A DNA stretch of 64,000 bases from Gordoniibacillus chartarius (GTDB taxonomy: Bacteria; Bacillota; Bacilli; Paenibacillales; NBRC-103111): NCBI RefSeq assembly GCF_042432825.1, contig NZ_JBHLWN010000031.1, positions 310,001 to 374,000 on the forward strand. The letters are read 5' to 3'. The position numbers and the translations under genes were made by a program. The notes under the pieces are model-generated. The model was given only the letters and a program-made list of their open reading frames with translations, was not told where the DNA came from and did no database searches. Of the stretch, positions 24,351-32,400 are shown one piece after another. Each line of letters opens with the position of its first letter. Positions within the stretch are counted from its first letter, which is position 1.

Positions 24351-25235
24351 ATGTTTTACAAGATGAGCTTGCAAAACTTCAAGAATAGGTTCGAAACCGA
24401 GACTGCATGTATTCAACAACTCGTTCAATTAAAATGGCCCGACGGGTTTATTTGTCCAAGATGCGGTCACCGTTCTTCTTACACGATTCAATCTAGACGT
24501 CACCCACTCTTCGAGTGCCGCCTTTGCCGTCATCAGACTTCCGCAATCGCCGGAACGATTATGGAGGGCAGTCGTACTCCGCTAACGAAGTGGTTTCTGG
24601 CCTTGTATTTGCTTACCAATTGCGATACCGGTCTTAGCGCCGCGAAGCTGGGTCGTGTTATTCACGTTACCTACAAAACCGCGTGGCTCATTCTTCATAA
24701 GATCCGTCATGCTATCGGCCATCTTGACGCTTCGCTGCCTCTGCAGGGTGATGTACGCGCATTTTCCGAGATTTACGGCCGGCCCTACAACCCTACTATT
24801 TACCGGCATAAACAAGAACATCCTGTATGGATATCCGCTTCGTTAACTCCTGCCCGAAATCCCCAATATATGAAAATCAAGCTCATCTCCAACGATCATT
24901 TGAGCGGTAGAAGTATTTTAAAACTGGGCATTACCGCTTTCCGCGAACAGCACATCGGACAAAACGTTCAGGAAGTGAGCATTTACCCGCGACGTTTCGG
25001 ACATGATCGCCCTCCTGCTTATCATACCCGTTGGAGACACATTCGAGAGTGCATTTGGTCAACACACCGAGGGATCGGAAGACGCCATTTGCAAGCTTAC
25101 TTGAATGAATACTGCTACCGGTACAACATTACGTCCGCCGAAACCGGAGATATGCTCTGTCTATTAAAGGCCTCCGTATGCTCATCTTCCCCGGTAAAGG
25201 TTAATTCCGAACGATCATCATTACTTGCCGCTTGA
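24351..25235 (+). CDS. IS1595/ISXO2-like transposase with degenerate catalytic site
   Basis: 294 residues. N-terminus as in IS1595 transposases: MSLQNFKNRFETETAC, then a zinc ribbon with C35-x2-C38 and C56-x2-C59, then helix-turn-helix-like sequence (GLSAAKLGRVIHVTYKTAW). The C-terminal WSTHRGIGRRHLQAYLNEYCYRYN matches the family end. Where active members have V-D-E-x-[YF]-x-G-G, this one has A-F-S-E-I-Y-G-R (near 137-144), and the second D and the H-x-x-x-N-H region are missing or shortened. No terminal inverted repeats or target duplication are apparent. It therefore looks like a decayed or domesticated transposase. AAGGAG lies 12 bases before ATG 24351; ATG 24363 is an alternative start. 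Confidence 0.75.
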   Translation: MFYKMSLQNFKNRFETETACIQQLVQLKWPDGFICPRCGHRSSYTIQSRRHPLFECRLCRHQTSAIAGTIMEGSRTPLTKWFLALYLLTNCDTGLSAAKLGRVIHVTYKTAWLILHKIRHAIGHLDASLPLQGDVRAFSEIYGRPYNPTIYRHKQEHPVWISASLTPARNPQYMKIKLISNDHLSGRSILKLGITAFREQHIGQNVQEVSIYPRRFGHDRPPAYHTRWRHIRECIWSTHRGIGRRHLQAYLNEYCYRYNITSAETGDMLCLLKASVCSSSPVKVNSERSSLLAA

Positions 25236-25280
25236 ACAAGATCGGGCATCTTTGCACCATTTGAATTTGTGTTTGTTTTT

Positions 25281-25328
25281 GTTGGCTGTCTTTGTTGGCT
25301 GTCTTTGTTGGCTGTCTTTGTTGGCTGT
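25281..25328. repeat. 13-bp tandem repeat, 3.7 copies
   Basis: GTTGGCTGTCTTT is repeated without change at 25281, 25294 and 25307, with a partial copy after that. Confidence 0.9.
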
Positions 25329-25437
25329 TATGGATCTGTTGTTTACACTTTTCTGAATCTCTCTTCTTCCTAATCTCTATTTTCTGAGCGAATGGGATAA
25401 TAGAGACAGGAAGCATATAAGTAGGCCAATACTCCGA

Positions 25438-25460
25438 CAACTCCAACTCCAACTCCAACT
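25438..25460. repeat. CAACTC hexamer repeat, 3.8 copies
   Basis: Perfect 6-bp repeat in non-coding DNA; on the minus strand it reads as Leu-Glu codons. Confidence 0.9.
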
Positions 25461-25614
25461 TTTATGTCTTATTTACTGATATGTACCTGTGTATCTCTTT
25501 CGCTTCATTTTCACATCGACTTCTGCTTCTGGCTCTGCCGCTTTTTCTGCTATTATTGCTACTGCTTCAATAATTCCACTCCCCTACTTCTGTTCATCCT
25601 GCTGCTGTTGCTGG

Positions 25615-25654
25615 AAAAAGCCAACAGCTACCTGGCTTTTCGGCAGCTGTTGGC
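25615..25654 (-). terminator. Terminator of the small WIAG-type gene
   Basis: GCCAACAGCT and AGCTGTTGGC pair over 10 bp; on the minus strand the stem is followed by TTTTTCC, 14 bases after the stop codon. Confidence 0.85.
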
Positions 25655-25667
25655 AAAAATGTACTTA

Positions 25668-26468
25668 TCAAACGAATGACGGAACTTGTGCTCTATGTCC
25701 AATTGCAATCCAGTTTAATTGTCCTTGGAGTCGAGGTTGCGAACTTTCCCGAATAATTCTTACGAAGATTTGGCCCGGCTCTTTGTGAACGATGACCGTG
25801 CGGCAGCCTTCAATATCTGTCGTTGCTACAAAAGCATATTGTAGATCGGCAAAAGGCTGCTCGTAGGTTATTGCAATATCCAACCATAGGTTAGACTGTT
25901 CGAGCACAAAGGGAATTAGACCGTATTGCTGCAGTTCTCTTTTCTCCATAACTTCTTCAGTGTTCAGCTTGGCTTCGGGCTGATTCTCCGATTTGTCTTT
26001 TACTTCCGATTCAACATCGATAACTACCGGCCTTTTGGGTTGAAGGATGTTATCTAATCCCTTCTGGAACTTATCGATCGCACTCGCTATTGTATCGTCA
26101 TTAGTAATCGCCCAAGGGTCGATGCCTAATAAATCTTTGACCCAAGCGGAACGTGGATAGCGCGGCTTTGACTTGTTCAATAACAGAAGCGGCGGCGCCG
26201 GGGGAGCGCTGTATCGGCTTTTGGCGGAATCAGACGCTTCGGAAGAATACGCATGATTCGGTATAGAGTCAATAACTTTGATCTTGGCGGTAGGACCTTT
26301 CTTTTTAACCTTGGCTTTAATTTTGCTTGCCGATTTCCGGTTTTTCATATTTTTCTTGGCAGAAGCAGGCTTCACTTCAACTTCTTCATCCAGCCATTCC
26401 AGCTCATTTATTTGCGGGCTAACGTATTGGCCGGAGGTGGACTTTCGTCGTTTGTTGGGCTTGCTCAT
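25668..26468 (-). CDS. Repeat-free WIAG-tail protein, mini-paralogue of the decapeptide protein
   Basis: 266 residues from ATG 26468 (AGAGGAG upstream). It keeps the two ends of the 974-residue protein and lacks the stalk. N-terminus: basic, QYVSPQINELEWLDEE (compare QYLDARVNELKFIDD), then APPLLLLNKSK (compare APLLLLNERK). C-terminus: LQQYGLIPF, PFADLQYAFVA, GCRTVIV, VRIIRES and LNWIAIG align in order with MQQAGIAAF, PFGDQAYVVVA, ECFAVLR, ISLIRMY and VHWMAFG. A single Cys in this domain is conserved between the two. No signal peptide. It is likely a cap, base or assembly partner of the same structure; it has its own promoter and terminator. Confidence 0.8.
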   Translation of the reverse strand: MSKPNKRRKSTSGQYVSPQINELEWLDEEVEVKPASAKKNMKNRKSASKIKAKVKKKGPTAKIKVIDSIPNHAYSSEASDSAKSRYSAPPAPPLLLLNKSKPRYPRSAWVKDLLGIDPWAITNDDTIASAIDKFQKGLDNILQPKRPVVIDVESEVKDKSENQPEAKLNTEEVMEKRELQQYGLIPFVLEQSNLWLDIAITYEQPFADLQYAFVATTDIEGCRTVIVHKEPGQIFVRIIRESSQPRLQGQLNWIAIGHRAQVPSFV

Positions 26469-26543
26469 ACGAGTTCTCCTCTCCGGAAATTCAACTCGCC
26501 GAATAGGCGGACATATCGATGCCGAAAACGTAAATTTCCACTA

Positions 26544-26571
26544 TATCTTATGCAGAAGCATTACATGTGGT
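26544..26571 (-). promoter_or_regulatory. Sigma-K-consensus promoter of the small WIAG-type gene
   Basis: Minus strand ACC (26569-26571), 16 bases, CATAAGATA (26544-26552): a full match to AC-N16/17-CATANNNTA. The predicted start is about 70 bases before the ATG. Confidence 0.6.
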
Positions 26572-26646
26572 TTGGGCATTTGCATGTGGATTGATTTTGT
26601 CGGTATGCTATGTCTTGTACGAATAACTAACCTTTAGGAGGCTGTC

Positions 26647-27813
26647 ATGAACTCTTTTCGGTTTCACAATCCGACGAAGCTGATTTTCGGGCGTCATGGT
26701 GTTGAGCAGCTGGGCGCGCAAGTCGCACCTTACGGAACCTCGATCCTGCTCGTGTATGGAGGAGGAAGTATTCGGAAATCCGGTTTGTATGATAAGGTCA
26801 TGGAGCAGCTGAAGGGGATAGGCGCTGCCGTTCAAGAGCTATCCGGCGTCGAGCCCAACCCAAGGCTGACTACGGTGAAGCGTGGCATCGAATTGTGCCG
26901 CGAGCATAACGTTACGTTTATTCTGGCTGTAGGGGGCGGCAGTGTCATCGATGCGGCCAAAGCTGTAGCCGTAGGGGTTCCCTATGAAGGCGACGTGTGG
27001 GACTTCTGCATGCACCGTGCCGAGATTCAGGAGGCGCTGCCCCTCGGAACCATTTTGACATTGTCTGCAACCGGTTCTGAGATGAACGGGAATTCCGTTA
27101 TTACGAATTGGGAAGAGAAGCAGAAGCGCTCCTTCGGTTCGATCCATGCATATCCGCAATTCTCGATTCTGGATCCGGAGCTGACTTTTACGGTCCCGGC
27201 AAATCAGACAGCGAACGGTGCAGTCGACATCATGTCGCACGTGTTTGAGCAATATTTTAGCTTAACCACGAACACTCCGCTTCAAGAGCGGTTCTGCGAA
27301 TCCATTCTTCGCACGGTTGTGGAAAACGCCCCAGTCGCTATTAAAGAGCCACAAAACTACGAAGCCCGCGAAAATTTGATGTTGTGCGGCACGTATGCGT
27401 TGAACGGAGGCATGATCTCGGTCGGTATGCAAAACGACTGGGCCTCTCATGGTATCGAGCATGAAATTAGCGCGATTTACGATATTGCCCACGGGGCCGG
27501 ACTGTCGATCGTTTTCCCGAATTGGATGCGGTATGTTTATAAAGAACGTGTGGATCGTTTTGTACAGTATGCAGAGCGTGTATGGGGGATTGAGCGTGAG
27601 GATCGTTCGGATGAGGACATGGCTATTGCCGGCATTGAAGCGACGCGTGCGTTCTTCACGAGTATCGGGGCCCCTGCAACGCTGAAGGATGTCGGAATCG
27701 GAGCGGAGTCGTTGGATCGAATGGCCGAGGAGGCGGTTCGCTTCGGACCGATCGGTTCGTTTAAGAAGCTGGACAAGCAAGATGTGAAGGCGATTTTGGA
27801 AAGCTGCTTGTAA
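26647..27813 (+). CDS. Iron-containing, NAD(P)H-dependent alcohol dehydrogenase (YqhD/BdhA type)
   Basis: 388 residues. Cytosolic type III dehydrogenase reducing aldehydes, possibly as detoxification or fermentation. The nucleotide motif GGGSVIDAAKA (97-107) and all four metal ligands are present: D194 and H198 (GAVDIMSHVF), H268 (ASHGIEHE) and H282 (IAHGAG), at positions almost identical to E. coli YqhD (194, 198, 267, 281). ATG 26647 has AGGAGG upstream. It is a single-gene unit, divergent from the small WIAG gene, with a strong terminator; no functional link to that gene is implied. Confidence 0.93.
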   Translation: MNSFRFHNPTKLIFGRHGVEQLGAQVAPYGTSILLVYGGGSIRKSGLYDKVMEQLKGIGAAVQELSGVEPNPRLTTVKRGIELCREHNVTFILAVGGGSVIDAAKAVAVGVPYEGDVWDFCMHRAEIQEALPLGTILTLSATGSEMNGNSVITNWEEKQKRSFGSIHAYPQFSILDPELTFTVPANQTANGAVDIMSHVFEQYFSLTTNTPLQERFCESILRTVVENAPVAIKEPQNYEARENLMLCGTYALNGGMISVGMQNDWASHGIEHEISAIYDIAHGAGLSIVFPNWMRYVYKERVDRFVQYAERVWGIEREDRSDEDMAIAGIEATRAFFTSIGAPATLKDVGIGAESLDRMAEEAVRFGPIGSFKKLDKQDVKAILESCL

Positions 27814-27818
27814 TTGTA

Positions 27819-27862
27819 AAAGGACCTCACTTCCCACTTTACAGTGGAAATTGAGGTCCTTT
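27819..27862. terminator. Bidirectional terminator between convergent genes
   Basis: AAAGGACCTCA and TGAGGTCCTTT (11 bp) enclose CCAC/GTGG; the A and T ends let it work in both directions. It serves the alcohol dehydrogenase and the convergent secreted protein. Confidence 0.85.
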
Positions 27863-27895
27863 GGCTTGTTCAAAGGGGAGGGAGTCCCCCTGTTG

Positions 27896-29464
27896 TTAAT
27901 TAATTGTTACTGCGGTTGTCTGGTAGACGTTATCGCCGTCTTTGCGAAGGCGAATGTTGGCCGAGCCTGTAGTTCCCGGTTTTGTCTTGAGTGTTAGAAC
28001 TTTAGAGAAATTGCCGCTAGCATCAGTAGTTACTGTGAACTTGTTATAGCCGTAAGTTGTCGGCCATGTACCATCGTCTTTCTTGACAAGTCCAATCTGC
28101 GCACCGCCGCTCGGCAAGTAAACGCCAATCTCAAGTGTAATTGAGCTGCTCGCCGCTGCCTTCAAGCCGGATACCGTTACCGTGAATTCTTCTCCGTCAT
28201 TCACCACAGTCGGCGCTATGAAGGAGAAATCGCCCGCAATTCCTCCGCTTGAGGTGTCGTCCGGAGCAACCGAGCTGCCGTATGAACCGGGCTTGAAGGT
28301 CGATTGGTCCCACCACTTGTATCCGGAAGGAGGTGTGCTCCAAGGCTCAGGCTGAGGCTCCGTGCTGGAAGCCGGATTTTCCATAGCCAGCAGCGGAGTA
28401 GGCTCGTCCAATTCCAGTCCGTCAATTTGGTCGAAGCTGGTGTACGTCTCCTTCTTGGCCAGCCAATTGATGATGTTGATCAGCAGCTTGGCGTCGTCGA
28501 CTTCTTTAAATCCGTCATAGGTTGTTTTCTTACCGCCCGTTGTTTCATAAACGTACTTCGGGGTTTTGTCCTCCACCGGCGACGAGTCGCCGATGAACGC
28601 CGCTTTGCCCAGCTGCAGCTTGGAAATTGCTGCATAAGGGCCTTCGGCTACTCCGCCTCCCATGTAGATTCCTTGATCGACTGCATTGTTCCAAGGGCGA
28701 AGATCCGGCCCCGTCGTCGGAAGGTACAGGAGACCTTTGGCAATCTTCGGGTTAACAATCGCCAGCGTACCGCCGGCGTGCATAGCAACGGTAGACACAT
28801 TCTTCGTAATGCCGAAGGTTTGCTCCGGCTTTACGATGGTTTTCGCATACGTATCGTTGTCGAACGAGTTGTAACGGAAGCGAAGACCGAAATTTTGCGC
28901 CAGCCAGTCCGTGCTTGTTACGTCCTTCATCCCAATGGAATTCGCTTCCTCGGCAGACATCCCTTTCGTCGGGTTGCCGAATGCGCCGCGGCGATAGCCG
29001 TTAAACACTTCCGCAGAATCCCAACGGTTCAGGTTACGGTCTGCGTTGTAGTGGTCACCGATGAAGAAGATGCTGCCGCCTTTTTTCGTGTATTCGAGCA
29101 ACGCATCCTGCTCATAGGTTTTGTAAGGTATGTTCGCTTCAGGGATGACGAAGACGTCGTAATCTTTCAAATCGTCGTAAGTAATCGGAGCGGTTTTCCG
29201 CAGCTCCTTGACATAATAGCCTTCCTGGGCGATTGCATTGGCAAAATCACTGAAGCCGCCGTCGATGACCCAATCCGCCGCACCTGCCGTTTGGCCGTGA
29301 GTGTTGTCAAACAGAACTTTTTTACCGTTCGGAGTTGCAGGCTCGATGACCGGAGCCGGGTCGTTCGGTCCGATCGCATGCACGGCGCTGCTTCCCGTCC
29401 AAATGGACGGGAGCGCAAGCGCGAGTGCAAGCCCGAGGTGTAAAAGCTTGCGTGGTGCTTTCAA
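27896..29464 (-). CDS. Secreted protein with glutamine-amidotransferase-like fold and Ig-like C-terminus
   Basis: 522 residues from TTG 29464 (AGGAGG eight bases upstream). Signal peptide of ~30 residues ending SAVHA. Residues ~45-340 look like a DUF4350/ThuA-type class I amidotransferase-like domain (KKVLFDNTHGQT; DDLKDYDVFVIPEAN; GGSIFFIGDHYNADRNL), without a clear catalytic Cys. The C-terminal ~130 residues are beta-rich (EEFTVTVSGLKAA; KTKPGTTGSANIRLRKDG). It starts 20 bases after the giant 5'-nucleotidase gene and is almost surely co-transcribed with it, so it may help process extracellular nucleic acid or nucleotides. Function not established. Confidence 0.7.
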   Translation of the reverse strand: MKAPRKLLHLGLALALALPSIWTGSSAVHAIGPNDPAPVIEPATPNGKKVLFDNTHGQTAGAADWVIDGGFSDFANAIAQEGYYVKELRKTAPITYDDLKDYDVFVIPEANIPYKTYEQDALLEYTKKGGSIFFIGDHYNADRNLNRWDSAEVFNGYRRGAFGNPTKGMSAEEANSIGMKDVTSTDWLAQNFGLRFRYNSFDNDTYAKTIVKPEQTFGITKNVSTVAMHAGGTLAIVNPKIAKGLLYLPTTGPDLRPWNNAVDQGIYMGGGVAEGPYAAISKLQLGKAAFIGDSSPVEDKTPKYVYETTGGKKTTYDGFKEVDDAKLLINIINWLAKKETYTSFDQIDGLELDEPTPLLAMENPASSTEPQPEPWSTPPSGYKWWDQSTFKPGSYGSSVAPDDTSSGGIAGDFSFIAPTVVNDGEEFTVTVSGLKAAASSSITLEIGVYLPSGGAQIGLVKKDDGTWPTTYGYNKFTVTTDASGNFSKVLTLKTKPGTTGSANIRLRKDGDNVYQTTAVTIN

Positions 29465-29483
29465 GTGGTTATACCTCCTTTGA

Positions 29484-32400
29484 TTAGTTCATCGTGTGAA
29501 AACCAAGGCCATCATATGTGTCTATTGGGAATTGGTCCCATTCGGTAGCTGCCGTAAACGTGTCTTGTGCATTCGTATCCCCGCTCCGAACCGTCGACTT
29601 TCGACGGAGGGTCACATTTTCACCGAACTTTACAAGACTTGTAATTTGACCGATGGAATCAACTACCTCGCCATTCTTTCTCAACACCAGGACATCATCA
29701 CCGTTATAAGCTGTGACAGTACTATTTACTTGGGTCCCTGCAGGCTTGAAAGCGGCGGCAGCTGAGCCGTGAGCAATGACATGAACTGCATGATGATCCA
29801 GAGTTCCCGATAGAGTTAGGGACGATTGCACGGTCGATTTGCCATTCACGTAAAGCTCGATTGTGTACGGTGCTAAATTTACCGTTGTGCCGGTTCCATT
29901 ATAAATTTCAATTACCTTATTGTTCGACGAACCCTCTACGTATTCCGAGAAGAACAGATCTGTCGCATAACTCGCCCCGGAAACAGTGGTGAACGTCCAA
30001 TTCGACTTACCTGAAATTCCTGCGAAGCCATTGCCTGCAATATCGCGAAAGGCGCCGGGTTCCACTTCTCCGTAATACGTGACTCCGTTTTCCAAGTCCG
30101 CAATCAGATCGATGGTGACGACAGCTCCAGATACCTCAACATTGGCATCCGATGCATACACCGACTCCACAACGCTGTCATTTGAAACTTTCTTGATCGT
30201 AATTTGTTTACCTGCTGCCGCAGTTACGTTTTCGTTAAAGGTTAGTACGAGGTTAGCGTCAACTCCGACATTCGCAGCGTTGTTGGCCGGGGCGAGCGTG
30301 TTGACTACTGGTGCCGTCGTATCCGGAACTACTACATCTTCTATAATGACTGCACCGGAAGCGGCGGATAGCGCTGAACTGCTGTAATTCACACCGTCGC
30401 CAAGAGCCTTAACCTTAACTGTGTATTCCCCTGATGTGAGTGATTGAGCTGCAAGGTCGATCGACGCAGTCCCGATGCTTACTTTCTTCACTTCGGCATA
30501 GGTGCTGTCGAAAACCGTAACTTCATACCCGGTTGCATTCGTCACGTTATCCCAAGCTACAACCGTGCCGGATACGTTCAGATTCGCCGGTGCCGGGAGC
30601 TGTGGAAGCGTTCCTCCGGCAATACCTTGCATTACCGTCGCGTACTTATATCCGTTGGCTTCCACAACCACACTGTAAGAACCGGTTTCCGCGAACAAGG
30701 AAGCATTCAGTGTGATTTTGCCGGCTTCCACTGCGTACTGGCTTGTCGCGAGAATGGTACCCGCCACTTTGACCGATTTGATCTTGCTTCTCCAAGCGGC
30801 ATTGTCGGCGAAGGTGATTTCGACCGGTTGGCCTGCAACGTTCTGCGTCGCATCGGCAGTCAGAACCGGCGCGTTTGGCGTTGCATCGTCAAACACAAGT
30901 GCATAAACCGGTGCACTGACGTTGCCGTTCAGCGTCGCTTTCACTTCGAGAAGCGTTCCTGCTTCTTGCGCTCCTGTCAGCGTTACACTGTAAGAGCCTG
31001 CTCCATTCGCCGCTGCTTCACCGAGCTTCGTAACGCCCGTGTAAACGAGGATCGTTGCGTTCGGCATCGTTAAGCCGGTAACAACGGTTTGCGTATCGTC
31101 CACCGGGTTCACGGTAGGCACCGAAACATTCTGCAGCTCCGTTGCAAGGAACACCAACGGGGTTTCCGTCGATACGTTGCCAACGGTGTCCACTGCATAC
31201 AATTTGTACGAGCCTGCCTCCAGACCGGCCGTAGCGATGGCTGCATCTGTATTGGCGGCAGCAACATTCGTTTTCTTACCCTTGCCTTCTGTCACCAGAC
31301 CGTCCAAATCCGCAGCAGTAATCGGCGCTGCCGATGAGAGCACGAGGTAAAGAGCTCCCTGCTCGCTGCTCTTCGCTGTTACATCGCTGCCGATCAGGAC
31401 AGAGCCAGCCGATACCAATGTTACTGTCGGCGGCACATCATCTTTCTTCACGTTAACCGTAATTTCTTTGCTTTGCGTTACATCGCCGCGCGCTGCCGTC
31501 GCAACGAGTACGACGTCGGTATCGGCTGCCAGCCCTTGGCGATTCACCGTACCTTGTGCAATATTGATGATCGACGCTTGGCCTGCATCCTTCAAAGCCC
31601 AAGCGATGCTCGTGTTCTCCGAGCCGGCCGCCGGAAGTCCGATGGTGCTCTGTACTCCGTCAAAATCAATGGCAATGTCATTCAAAGCCTGCTGAACGGC
31701 TTCTGCATCCGTCATTGACAATGCAAGCACGGTAACATTGAACGTTTTCGTCGCAGCAGCCTCGTTCTTCGTCAACGTCGCCGTCAATACAACGATTGCG
31801 TTACCTTGCGCTTTCGTCGGACGAACAACAGCACCGTTGCTGCTGATGATATCCATCTTATCGGAGGACCACGTAATCGTCGAGCCGAGTCCGCCTTGCG
31901 CCGGAAGCGTCAGATTGCTTGTAATTGCGCTGATGTCGCCGAGATCGAGTGCCGCTTGATCCCCATCTACAATTTGTTGATCGCTTAGCGTTGCTACCTT
32001 CACGATGTCTTCGGGTCTGCGCGGGTACAGTTGAGGCTTGCCGCCATAAATGGATACAATACCGGTAACGTCAACCTTTTCCCCGTTCGCGAGACCAGCC
32101 AAGGAAACGCTCATTTTAGCGGCATAGGCAAGGAAGCTGAGGCCGTCCTTTTGCATCTCAAACTGACTGGATGTCATATTGGCGATCTGAACATTCTTAA
32201 TGACCACAAGCTCACCGTAATGCTGTGCCATTTGATCCAGCGTAATTTCCTTCGGTGCCGGCACTGTCTGAGTGCCCAGCTTCGTTACTGCGCCGCCGTT
32301 GTCAAACTCGACTTCGCCGGAGGAAGCGAAGGTAATCTTCTTGCCGGTTATTTCGATGTAATCGCCCTCGGCCAGCCCCATGCTGACGTTATGAGCATAA

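Larger units (their letters stand above)
25236..25614. other. Low-complexity intergenic stretch, possible relic of a third WIAG-type gene
   Basis: Contains the two microsatellite-like repeats listed separately. On the minus strand, from 25508, a short reading frame gives MKRKRYTGTYQ then stop, and one frame over follows a Leu-Glu repeat. This resembles the lysine-rich start and 'Y...NEL' motif of the two WIAG-type proteins. No ribosome site is evident, so I do not call a gene. Confidence 0.3.

Noticed and set aside
24200..25300. Complete insertion sequence around the IS1595-like gene
   Set aside because: I looked for terminal inverted repeats and a flanking duplication and found none, so only the gene is reported.
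25201..25458. 85-residue minus ORF rich in Gln, Lys and Thr
   Set aside because: Produced by the 13-bp and 6-bp repeats, without a ribosome site; noted only as part of a possible relic.
25464..25679. Cys/Leu/Phe-rich plus ORF
   Set aside because: No ribosome site; it runs through the terminator of the opposite gene.
28304..29443. 379-residue plus-strand ORF
   Set aside because: Antisense to the secreted protein that has a signal peptide and AGGAGG site.
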